The notes beneath the pieces are model-generated. The model searched no databases. It saw nothing but the letters and a program-made list of their open reading frames with translations, and was not told the origin of the DNA. 64,000 nt of DNA from Tausonia pullulans (lineage: Eukaryota > Basidiomycota > Tremellomycetes > Cystofilobasidiales > Mrakiaceae): contig OX637620.1 in the NCBI GenBank assembly GCA_951802195.1, forward strand, positions 1,922,001 through 1,986,000. The letters run 5' to 3'. The position numbers were made by a program, and so were the translations under genes. Below are positions 33,901 to 44,005 of this stretch, one piece after another (positions within the stretch are counted from its first letter, which is position 1; each line of letters opens with the position of its first letter).

Positions 33901-34762
33901 CGATGCGTTCACCTGTCCGCTCGGTGGTCCTACACAGATCCTGGGGCTGCTGCAGTTGCTCATGATCGAGAAGGATGACGGCGGCCTCGCCCATAGAGGC
34001 GGCGAAGAGCCCGCCGGACGGCTGGAGGGCGACGAGGCTGAGCGGACGAGGCATGCGCCGGGTGGCTGCTTCTTCTCGGGGGGACGAGGGGGTCACCTGG
34101 TTCGCCGCTGTCGTAACAGGAGGAGGAAGCGAGGTGGCCAGCAGACTCGACGCATCTGTCTTTGCGGCTGGCAGGACGAGCGACTGCCGCCTCGACGGTA
34201 GTGCGCCGCCCTCGTCCGAGCCACCATGGAGGTGAGGGAACTCGCGCTCGTGCTTGTGGACAAAGATCTCCTTGGCAAAGATCTTCTTGGCCGGCGAGAG
34301 CATCTGACCGCCCTCAATCTCGTTACTGGACGAGACGTCGTCGTCGAGGATGTCGGCCGGCGTGAAGGCGTCGTCGCGAGGGAGGAGTGGGACGGGTCCA
34401 GCGGCGAGCGACGCGGCAGCAGCAGCAGCAGCGCTTCTGAGGGAGGGCATGCTCTTGGCTGGTCGGACGACACGCTGGCGGCTTGGAGGAGGGCCTATCG
34501 GAACTGGCAGGTTAACGAGACCGGGACCAGCAACGGAAGTAGCCAACGAGAGTCGCTTGACGCGCGACTGAGAGCCTGCTGCTGGCGGCTGAGCGTTGTG
34601 CGAGGTCGTCGCACCGAGCGCTGGCCGGCTTGCGTGTGGGGAGGTCGCCGGATGGGGGAGGGGCATCGGGCGAGAAGGAGCGAGCGTATGAGAGAGTGTG
34701 AGGTGAAAGGAGCGTGGGGGCCGCCGTCTGCTGGACGCGCTGCCGGAGGGGAAGTGCGGCAA
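30997..34762 (-). CDS. Large Ser/Pro-rich protein with C-terminal membrane domain (uncharacterised)
   Basis: I do not recognise a named family. The reading begins MPHFPSGSASSRRRPPRS (an alternative in-frame ATG lies at 34666). It continues as more than 1,000 residues of low-complexity Ser/Pro/Arg-rich, presumably disordered sequence, with many SP/TP and RxxS sites and a Gln run (QQQQQQ). The ordered part is at the end. A helix-like stretch (SLYETLEQFVSSPLVWLEAL) is followed by a membrane segment (PAQLIFFLGFLLGP), spliced to WCWVIGGWGLSTDGR. A basic loop and a second hydrophobic segment follow (RNRIAAMLSGAVVIPGMTL...AVIFAAI). Both terminal splice junctions are supported by frame. The layout suggests a cytosolic phospho-regulated tail on a C-terminally anchored membrane protein. 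It is tandem with SPO7. Confidence 0.6.
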
Positions 34763-35239
34763 GGGTAAATGAGTCTACGAGAGGCGGAGAGGGGCGGAGA
34801 GAGACGGAGAGGGACGGAGAGAGGCGGCGAGACAACAAGACACGAAGGTGGGGGGGGGGGGGGGGGGTATAGAGAGAAGGTGAGGGTGGTGGTTGAAGGC
34901 CGTCGCGGAACGAACGCGTGCGTCCGTTCGTTTGTTGTTGCTCTGCCCGCCGCCCTCAAGCGGCTCGCGCTCGCCCAGCGCTCCGCGATCTCTTCCCCAT
35001 GTGACCCGGAGCCCTCGCTCTCTCTTCCAGCCGTGGCTTCCGCTCGCTCTTGGTCGTTCGACACTCTGCTGGTCCTTCGATGGCGGGAGGACGGCACGCA
35101 ATCGCCGTCACAGCGGCAGAGAAGGGAGGACGAAGGACAGCGAAGGCGCAAGAATAAAAGTCACTCGCGTCCAGCTGTCACATCTCACGCAGTCCCGGCA
35201 GATCCGTAAACAAACACATCGACCATCGTCTTCGTGACT
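34763..35239. other. Intergenic region with G-run
   Basis: Promoter of the uncharacterised gene and SPO7 3' flank. A homopolymer G tract lies at about 34851-34867. No gene seen. Confidence 0.5.
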
Positions 35240-36872
35240 TCATTCTTCGCCCTCCTCCTCTGGCAGCAAGAAGCTGAACGACTCGGCTCTCTCCCGTCCC
35301 ACCATCCCTCCTCCAGTCCCATTCGTCGCGATCATCGTTCCCGCCGTCTTCGTCATCGTCCCGTTCCTCTCGATACCTCTGCCAATCACCATCATGACCC
35401 CATTTTCCGAGCCTATGTCTGCGTCTGCTGCCTCGAGTTGGAGGCGCGCCTCGGCGCCGCTGACGACCTCGCCCACGGAGAGCGGAGGTCCACCCTCCGA
35501 CCGCAAATCGTCGCCCTCGGGGATTGTAGGCGTCTGACCAGCCGCCGTGATCGTCGACGAGGTTGAGGGAGAATGGGAGAGTTGAGGCCTTCGTCGAGTA
35601 GCACCGCCCATTCCTCGCTGAGAGGACGTCGCCGACGACATGGCGGCACCTCCTGCAACCAGTCCCGACGGCGACGGTGTCCGACTCGTGTGCTTCGGCG
35701 CCGGCGGGGTTGAGTCCCTACTTGCGTTTCTCGCGTGCCTGCCTGCCCCTGGAGCTGCTGCCGCCGCCGCCACATTCGCCTGCGCCAATGCTCCCTTCCG
35801 GTACCCTAACAGCCACCACCACCATCCCACAATCCCCTTCCTCCCCGCCCGAGCATCATGGTACCGCTCCGCTCGGCGCCGCTCGAAGGACCCGCGGTAC
35901 CGCTCGTAGCCGTCTCGGAAGGCGCGGTCGACGCGGGAGGAGAAGATGAGCTCGCCCCGGGGGTTCTTGGTTGGTGGAATGGCAGGAATCGGGATTGGCG
36001 GTTTGGCTGCCGATGCAAGGGGCTTGGTTGTTGGAGGTTTGGGGGAAGGGGTGACGCCGTCAATGGCGACGGGTTGTTGGGAGGTGGCGGACGATGGGAG
36101 GAGATAGGTAAACGGCCAGGGGGCGAACGGGATGAGCGACGTCGGCTGGACGCGCATGTTGAGATGCATGTTGAGGGGTCGAAGCGCTCGGTTCGCATGT
36201 GGGACGTAGCTGGGGCGGGTGGGGGGGGGGGGGGGAGGGCGAGGTGGTCGATAGTCAGACAGCTAAGCGAAGGGAGACAGCGGTGACGCGTGCACCGAGG
36301 CTAGAAGGTTCGAGCAAGGAGAGACGAAACACACACCGATTCGCGTAGCCGATGCGCTCGGCGTACATGCCACTCGCAAAGAAGAGGAGAAGCGTAACGA
36401 TGGCGACCGGGAGAAGGCAGAGGCAGAGGTAGTGAAGCGATGGAGTCTGGAGTGCGACGCGTGTCAACATGGGTCAAGGTGGACCAAGGGAGACCAACAG
36501 TGGAAGCAAGAGCGACAACGCACGGGGAATGGCTGGAGAAAGACCTTGTGGGTGAGAAAGATGATGACGATGAGGAGGATCGTAAGGAAGACTGCCGAGC
36601 AGAACAAGATGACAAGGCGCGGTCAGGGCGGCATTCCCCAGCGCTAACGAGAATCCAGGATGGGACGAGAAACCACGAGACGAGCCTGCGAAGGGGCGCG
36701 TCCCTAACGCACCTTCGTACTTGCGCTTCCTGCTTCTGAGCAGGGCGGCATTCTGCTTGAGCCGCTCCTCGAAGAGAAGAAGGTCCTTGAAGCTCGCAAT
36801 GTCGCTCGGCGGCGCGAACGACGCCCGGCCGTGCCCGCTGCTCTGGGACGAGGGCGACCGTCGGGGGGCCAT
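35240..36872 (-). CDS. SPO7: Spo7-like regulatory subunit of the Nem1-Spo7 phosphatase
   Basis: Starts MAPRRSPSSQSSGHGRASFA. A conserved pre-membrane helix follows (IASFKDLLLFEERLKQNAAL then RSRKRKYE). Two transmembrane segments come next (VILFCSAVFLTILLIVIIFL and LPVAIVTLLLFFASGMYAER). The Spo7 core is YANR/YVPHANRALRPLNMHLN and later RVDRAFRDGYERYRGSFERR. Spo7 forms an ER/nuclear-envelope holoenzyme with Nem1 that dephosphorylates and activates the lipin Pah1, setting phospholipid against triglyceride synthesis. The C-terminal ~170 residues are Ser/Gly/Pro-rich and longer than in yeast Spo7, ending LLPEEEGEE. It is divergent from the AVT transporter gene. Confidence 0.8.
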
Positions 36873-37480
36873 AGGGAGGAGAGAGGGAGGACAACTCGCG
36901 CCTGGGGCTGGCGGTGTCAGATAGACCAGAGGCGGAGGATGGGGATGGGGTATTCTTTCTGCCGAGAGCGAGAGCGGAATCGACGATGGTTGGGGAGAGA
37001 GGCAAGAGCGCGTCTCGCCGGGCGTCGGATGACAGCGAAGGCCCGCCCCGGCCCTCCACGAGAAGCTAGTCCGGCGCAGCAACCGCCTCACAGCCAACAG
37101 CAAAACTTATTCTCTCATGCAGGGCCTAATCCTTGGCGGAAATCATTGAAGCGAGTCATTATGGTGAGTTCGTCCGAAAACGATGTGTCGATGTGTTCCA
37201 AGCGGACCCAGTTTTCCATCTTGCCATATTCACAGGTTCATCTCTTCTCGCAAGATCACCCCGCTGATCAACGATCCTTTTCCCAGCTTGACTGCCTCGA
37301 TACCGGGTTGTTCCATCTCTTTTTCTTCCTCTCTCTTCTTCTCCCCACCCGCAGCCGGCCGACAGCCGGAGCCGCGTCTGTCGCACGACCAACCTTCCCG
37401 TCCGTGCCCGTCCCGTCTCCCTCCCACTCCCTTCCCCCCAACCATCCAATCCCCTCGATGCATCGCGGCTAGGTGAACAC
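36873..37480. promoter_or_regulatory. Shared intergenic promoter region, SPO7/AVT
   Basis: 608 bp between divergent start codons. No specific motif assigned. Confidence 0.5.
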
Positions 37481-39932
37481 ATGCAGACGACCTCCGCCCA
37501 GCACCACCTCGCTCTCAAGGCGGTCCACGGCCAACAACAGGGCCGCCACCGCTCCCACTCATCCATCCATGCGAGGTCCTCCCCTCTGAATCCCGACGAC
37601 GCGACAGCAACGTTGCCCGTCCCCGTCGTCGACGGCGACGTCTCAACAGCTTGCTCGTCTTCAACAGCGTCGCCTTCGCCCTCGCCGAAACCTGAGCCGC
37701 CATTGTCGTCACCGTCACCAAAACCACAGCAGGGTGACTGCGTTGCATCAAGCGGCGTCGTCTCCCTGCCCAAGAACAGCGCAGGGGGCGGCGACAATGA
37801 CTCTCAAGCGACACCCTCAAGGACGACGAGGACGATGACCCACGACGACGACGACGAGGATGAGGACGAGTCGTACTTTGACACCACCACAGGCACCGAT
37901 GACGACGATGACGACGTGGGAGAGGACGACGTGCCCTCGCCTGGCGCAGACGACGACGGACGGACGCCTCCGAGCAGGTCGGGCCGATGGGGGACAGGAG
38001 GAGGCGAGGACGCAGCCGACGATGGGTCGCGACGCGCGGGCGAGCTGCTGCTGGTCGACGACAGGGATGTCGACCTGAGCCTCAGCGACGAGGGTGAGTC
38101 GCAGAACATAAGCGCTGTTGGGCGTGCTCCCGCTGACGACAGCTCCAGAGCTCGACGTCCAGCCGTTTCTCCCGATGGGCAGCAACAACGGACGCCGATC
38201 CCGTCACGTCCGCGGTGGCCGGTCTTTCTCTCTATCCTCTGCGACAGCCCCGACGACGAACCGGCCTTTGCCCTTACCCTGGCTCACACTTAACCTCCTC
38301 AACACAACGCTATCACCTTCGCTCCTCGCCCTCCCATACGTGGTCAAGCTCCTCGGGCCGACGCTCTTCATCCCGCTCCTCGTCATCATCGCCTTCCTCT
38401 CTGCCGCAGCACATGTTGTCCTCCTCTATCTTGGCCGGTACCTCGGCGTGCGGCGATATGAAGACCTCGTTGCCAAGGCGCTGGGCGGCAGCCGCAAGAC
38501 AGTCCTCGTCGTGCGCGTGCTGCTCGTCGGGACCGCCTGGTCGAGCCTCGTCCTCTACCTGTGCATGATGGCCGACGTCCTCGCCCCCCTAGGGCAAGCT
38601 TTTGTTCCTACAGCGGCTGTTCTGGGCTCACCGGCGTTCTGGGCAGCCATCGGGGCCTTCTTTGTCCTCCCTTTGCTTCTCCCTAGGCAGCTCAACTCGC
38701 CAACGGTCCTTCGGGCTTCTCTGGCTTCCGTCGCTTGCTTCATCGCGCTTGTGATTGTCCTCCTCGTCAAGACGGTCGCCCTCTCTCGCGGCGAGATCTC
38801 CGCTCCTTCCCCTCCTTCCGACCCCTCCTTTCCCCTGCCGGCCCGCCGCTCCGACTTTGGCACCCTCCTCGGCGGGACGGCCGGGCCAACCTCCTCCGTC
38901 TGGGGCGGCATGTCCCTCCTCACCTTCATCCTCACCTCGCATCTCTCTACTCTGCCCAACCACCTCCTCCTGGGAGCTCGCAAGCCCCAATACCACCACA
39001 TTCACGACGGTTCCATAGCCACTCAATTCTTATACTCCGCTTCAACTTATCAGCGGACGCTCGCCCACGCTCTCGCTCCCCTCTTTGCCACAGCTCTACT
39101 CCTCCCTCTGGCTCTCGTGCCTTATTTCCTCCTCGACGATGTCTCGGGCAATCTTCTCGAAGGGTTTAGGAAGGACGATCGGGGGCTCGTCTGGGCCCAT
39201 TTTGCGGCGTTCGGCTTGGCGCTCACGAGCGCTCCAACACTCGTCCTCCCAGCGAGGGAGGCTGCCAGTCGTGTAGTCAAGACCTTCATCGTTGGCAGTA
39301 ACGGTGGTAGGCGGCGAGGCGAGTCAGACAAGCAGTTCTGGGCACTCACGATGGGAATATGGGTCTCTGCGCTTGGGGTGGCGGCACTGGGCGGGAGGAC
39401 GGCGGAGGTGGTGGGGCTCGGGGCGGTGTTGGGTTCGTTGGCATTTGGGTTCTTGATTCCTTGTACGTTTTCTCTCCTCCCGCACCCCCCTCCCCTCTCC
39501 CCTCTTCCCTCTCTTCCTTCCCTTTCCTCCCTTCGTCCTGAGAAGACAACAGACCTGACGACGTCGCGGACCCTCCCAGCGATCCTTTTTGTGATTCTCT
39601 TCCATCTCCGCCGACCCCTTTCCATCATCTTCCCCTCGACCTCCTCGACCTCCTCCCCAACACCAGGAACGACTAACTCGCCAAGCATCAACGCCAACGC
39701 CAACATCGACGCCTTGCTCGCGAAGAAGGAACGCCAGCTCCAAAGGCGACGGAGCGGACGGCGGATCTGGCAAGACGGGGTCGTGTTTTTGGGATCATTG
39801 GTGGGTCGCTCGCTCGTTCCTGGTTTGTCTGGTCTGAGAGTGAACTGACTCCATGGGTGTACCCGTGATGATTAGCCTGTGGGCTTGGTCGTCTGTGTCT
39901 GGACGGTCGGACGGATCGTCGGCGCCTGGTAG
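37481..39932 (+). CDS. AVT-type (AAAP family) vacuolar amino-acid transporter
   Basis: The start is MQTTSAQHHLALKAVHGQQQ. The first ~200 residues are cytosolic, Ser/Pro-rich and then highly acidic (runs of D/E), as in yeast Avt proteins. After an intron (38094-38148) the transmembrane domain begins with the AAAP signature WLTLNLLNTTLSPSLLALPY, where family members have an NTxxGxGxLxLP-like segment. About eleven hydrophobic segments follow, including LFIPLLVIIAFLSAAAHVVL, FFVLPLLLPRQLNSPTVLR and WGGMSLLTFILTSHLSTLPN. Two later introns (39463-39579, 39801-39876) lead to the end VGLVVCVWTVGRIVGAW with TAG at 39930-39932. It probably moves neutral amino acids across the vacuolar membrane; direction and substrate are inferred. 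Confidence 0.8.
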
Positions 39933-40158
39933 GCGTCTATGGGTTCTGGGACGACGTAGGAATCTTCTCTAGGGGTTTATCCAAAGATATTAAATTGTTT
40001 CCATGGGATTCTCTTTTAATGAAGCGGTTCGGTCCTGCACTGAGCGTCCAAGCCAAAGCCAGCGGAAGGAGCGAACGAGCTCGCTCAAAACTCCGTAACC
40101 GCCTCCAGCCCCTCTCACCCCCCCACCCCACCCCATCCACCTCCGTCAGCAACTCAAC

Positions 40159-41214
40159 TCAATCCAACCGTAGATCCACCACCCCTCCCACCAGCATCAA
40201 CCACCCCTCCAACCACTCCATGCCCCTTTCTCCCTCCCCTCCTCCCCCATCGCCCGATCCAAGCACTTCATCCACCCCCTCCCTGAGCCGGCATGGATGC
40301 ACCGCCCAGCAGACCTCGCCCGTGCTTGGGTGCTCGGCTAGGGAGAGGAGGGGGAAGGAGGCGGCGGCGTCCTCATCGTCGGCCGTCGGCGGCGGAGGAA
40401 GGGGAAGGGAGGTGGCGTCCTCATCGTCGATGGACGGCAGCGGTGTGGCCGAGGTGGTGAGGAGGAGGTTGGAGGCGATGAGGGCCGGGAGAGGGAGCGG
40501 TCGGGAGGTAGCTGGTTTAGGTCGGTCAAGTCTTTCGTGTCAGGGGGGCGGTGAGACGCAGGTTGGAGATGGGCGGTGGCGGAGAAAACGTACCGAACGA
40601 GTGCGCGCTGAGCAGAAGCTGCGGACACCGGAACGACGCGGAGAAGACGATGTGGTGGGTGACGGAGATCAACAACTCGTCCTTCTCCCCCGCCGCCGTT
40701 GCGGATGCTTCGGTGGGGGTCGTCAAAGCAGCTGGGTCGTCGTCCCCAGCCTCATCGTGAAGTACGTCGCCGGACGCGTCGTCGTCGCCTTCGCCTTCGC
40801 CTTCGAGCGCATCATTCGCTGGCGTCTCGTCGCCGCTCCCATCCACGGCCTCACTGAATGCCTTCGAGCAACGCAGATGCCGACGACGGATCGTCCTTGA
40901 GCGAGCAAGGTAGCCGAACCCTCGGTGGCGCTTTGCAAAGAATATGAGATGAGACAGAACGTGAGCTACACGCTGCTTCCCCCCTCCCCTCCGCGATCCC
41001 GCGGTTGCAAACCCCTCCCCCCCTCCCCCCTCCTACTAGCACACACCGGATGTTCCTGCCAGACCCAACCCGAGTTGGCCCGCTCCGGGCCTAGAACTGC
41101 GGTGCAGTCCTCGTCGGCGGTGTCGCGAGGGCGGTCGGGCGAGTAAGCAGCGACGAGGCGGTGGCAGGCCTCGCTGAAGGCAGCGTGCGTGGAGAGGGCT
41201 GCGGTCGGTGGCAT
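40159..41214 (-). CDS. ATG10: ATG10, E2-like enzyme for Atg12-Atg5 conjugation
   Basis: Three exons (41214-41047, 40930-40594, 40511-40159) sum to 858 nt, giving 285 residues. Exon 1 reads MPPTAALSTHAAFSEACHRL and ends SGWVWQEHP. Exon 2 continues RHRGFGYLARS, then an acidic insert of about 60 residues, then ELLISVTHHIVFSASFRCPQ, the beta-sheet of the E2 fold. Exon 3 has ALIASNLLLTTSATPLPS, an acidic/proline insert, and the catalytic block LAEHPSTGEVCWAVHPCR, matching Atg10's EHP..G.PCW.LHPC with the thioester cysteine in HPC. The tail MEWLEGWLMLVGGVVDLRL also fits. Atg10 transfers Atg12 from Atg7 to Atg5 during autophagosome formation. The gene is head-to-head with eS1. Confidence 0.85.
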
Positions 41215-41811
41215 GCTGGACTGGCTGGGCGAGCCGAGTGCTCGAGCTGGGGTCGTTGTTGGGAGGGAGGTAGTGCGGAGGGTGGGCCGACGAGAGCGGC
41301 GAGACGGGGTGGTCCAAGCGAGAGAGCGACTCGGACCGAGGTGAACCCGAAGCCAGGGCAAGGAGCGGGGGTCTGATGGCTGAGGACGTACGTGGGTGGC
41401 AGCCTGAGCCGGGCAGGCCCTCCAGGTGGCCTCAGTGGATCCAGTCTCCCTCGCAGGCGCCACCGACGGCGCTCCACCAGGTCCACACATCACGCAAGGC
41501 CGATCCAGCCCAGCCAGCTGCGACGGCACCGGGCGCGCCCTGGGCGGTGGAACCCCACTGCAGCCCTCCCGTGCCGCTGGCAGAGCCCTGCCTGCCGCGC
41601 AGAAGGCGATCCGGCCCCAGCGAGACGGCGCGCGGCGATGTGGCAGAAACAAGAACAGACGGACCCTGCTGGCGCTCTGCGTGCAGCGGTCCAAGCGAGG
41701 CCGCTGCCTGGCGGCGGCGCCCGCTGCGGTCGAGTCGGTCGGATTTTGGGCGAGCGAGGGGAGAGACGAAGCCTCGCCCGCCGCACCCTCTCCTCACCTC
41801 CAGCAGCGATC
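41215..41811. promoter_or_regulatory. Shared promoter region, ATG10/eS1
   Basis: 597 bp between divergent start codons. It must include the ribosomal protein gene promoter. No individual site could be assigned. Confidence 0.55.
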
Positions 41812-43651
41812 ATGGGTCGGTCCCTCCCCTGCCCTTCGTCCGTGCTCGCCCCAGCGCATGCTGACAGTCGACGCTCCCCTCTCCAGCCGTCGGCAAGGTA
41901 CATGCTCCTTCTTCTCCGCCCCCCCCCCCCCCCTGCCGCACCCGCTCGCCGTCGTCGCCGCCCTGCCGCCTGCGCAAGCACACGAGGAGAGAAGAGTCCA
42001 CCCTCGGCCGCCCAGCACGTCTCTGCATGCCCCCTCCGAGCCCTACCTGTCGTGCTCGTGCGCAGGGCCGAGCTGGCTGCTAGCCCGCCCGGGCGGATAG
42101 CGACGGCGTGGGCGAGGAGGGCGTCTCGTCGCCAGAGGCGGGCAGGCGGCAGAGGAGGAAATTCGCGGCTGGCAGCGGCCGCGCTCTTCGCTCCCTCGAC
42201 GCGGACGGGCGGGCGGGCGGTCCCTCTCTTGCCCGCACGCTCTCGCACCTTTTCATCCCGACTCATGCGTCGCCCCTCCTTTGCACCCAACAGAACAAGC
42301 GTCTCAGCAAGGGCAAGAAGGGCCTGAAGAAGAAGGCGGTCGACGCTTTCACCCGCAAGGGTGCGTTCCTCTCCTCTTCTGCCTCGGTCGTGTCTCGGGG
42401 TCCGGGGCAGAATTTTGGACGTGGCCTCCGTGGCTGACGCCCGCTCTCGCTCTCGGTTCCTGCCCTTTCCAGAGTGGTACGACATCAAAGCTCCCTCGAT
42501 GTTCGAGGTCAAGTCCGTTGGCAAGACCCTTGTCAACCGTTCCCAGGGACTTAGTGAGTCCTACGCGCGCGCGAGCGGGCGCGTCCTCGCCTGGCGCCCA
42601 GCGTGGGCCCAGCAGCAGAGGCTCATCACGCCCTGCCACCCACCTTGCAGAGAACGCCAACGACTCCCTCAAGGGTCGTGTCCTTGAGCTCTCCCTCGCG
42701 GACCTCAACAAGGACGAGGAGCAGGCCTTCCGCAAGATCAAGCTCCGCGTCGACGAGGTCTCCGGCAAGTCCTGCCTCACCAACTTCTACGGCATGGACA
42801 TCACCACCGACAAGCTTCGCTCGCTCGTCAAGAAGTGGCAGACCCTCATTGAGGCTCACGTCGATGGTCAGTCCAGCGACCTTGCTTCTTCTTAAAAAGA
42901 GTTGGATTCTTCTTGGGGTTTCCCCGGACGCTGGCTGACCCAGCCAACGACCTACTCTCGCTCCTTTTCTTTGCCCGTCTCTCGCGTCCTTGCCTATTTG
43001 CCTGCCTGCCTGCCTGCCTTTCTTCCACTCCCCCCCTCCTGCTCGCTCGTTTCACATACCTACCTACCTACCCACCCACCTACAGTCAAGACCACCGACG
43101 GATACCTCGTCCGCCTCTTCGCCATTGGTTTCACCAAGAAGCGCCAGGGTCAGGTCAAGAAGACGACCTACGCCCAGTCGTCGCAGGTCCGTGAGATCCG
43201 CAAGCGCATGATGGAGATCATGACCCGCGAGGCTTCGTCGGGCGACCTCAAGGAGCTCGTCCAGAAGTTCGTCCCTGAGGCCATGGGCCGTGAGATCGAG
43301 AAGGCCTCCCGCGGCATCTACCCTCTCGCCAACGGTGAGTACTCCTGTTTTGTCGTCTCTGCTGGCGTCCTCGCGTCCAGGTCGCTGAACCCGCCCCCTT
43401 TTTCTCCAGTCCTCACCCGCAAGTGCAAGATCCTCAAGGCGCCCAAGTACGACTCGTCCAAGCTCCTTGAGCTCCACGCTGGCTCGACGGAGGAGACCGG
43501 AACCAAGGTCGCCACCGAGGTGCGTCGTCTCTTCTCTCTCTTTCTCTTGCGTTGCGCGCGCGACCGAGGACTGACCCCAAGCCATCCTCTCCCGTCCTCA
43601 CCCTTTGACCTTCCATAGTTCGTTGAGCCCGAGCCCCTTACCTCCGTCTAA
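41812..43651 (+). CDS. RPS1: Small-subunit ribosomal protein eS1 (S3Ae)
   Basis: Cytosolic 40S protein. Eight exons: 41812-41815, 41887-41897, 42294-42360, 42473-42553, 42651-42866, 43086-43334, 43410-43519 and 43619-43651. The total is 771 nt, giving 256 residues, the normal family length. Exon 1 is ATGG only. The 11-nt exon 2 completes MAVGK. Exon 3 continues [20 protein letters not shown], exactly the eS1 N-terminus. Further blocks are [81 protein letters not shown] and [20 protein letters not shown]. It ends [10 protein letters not shown]. The first two exons are inferred from frame and conservation; they are flanked by GT..AG. The 396-nt second intron shows no clear snoRNA box pair. Confidence 0.95.
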
Positions 43652-43771
43652 GATAACATGACGGTTAGGTCTAGTTTGGGACTTCGGTTTCTCCGCATGC
43701 ATCATCGTTGTCCACGGTTCTTCTCTTTATGCCCCCATGAAAAAAAAAAAAAAACGAGTGAAACCACCAAT

Positions 43772-43805
<34 letters not shown>

Positions 43806-44005
43806 CAATTCCAGTTCCTGTCTCTTGTCTAGACAGGAGTGAGGATTGCTCTGTGTGCAGAGAGAAAGAAGAGAGACAGATAGACGACGTCACCTCGCAA
43901 CAGCTCGCCCTCCTCTCGATACGCGTCCACCCCCGGCTTGCTCGTCCACCACCACCCCCTTCTACCCACAACCACCCCTCCTCCACCTTGCCCTCCCTCC
44001 TTGGC
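43652..44005. repeat. Intergenic region with poly-A and GA microsatellite
   Basis: Between eS1 and RAD10. It holds an A-run at 43740-43754 and a GA dinucleotide array at about 43773-43802. The RAD10 promoter must lie here. Confidence 0.7.

Noticed and set aside
37804-38109. Ser-rich protein on the minus strand opposite the AVT gene
   Set aside because: It is the complement of the Asp/Glu-coding N-terminus of the AVT transporter, with no start, splice or domain support.
41898-42293. Possible snoRNA inside the long eS1 intron
   Set aside because: Ribosomal protein introns often host snoRNAs, but no C/D box pair (rtgatga with ctga) or H/ACA hairpins with an ACA end could be found.
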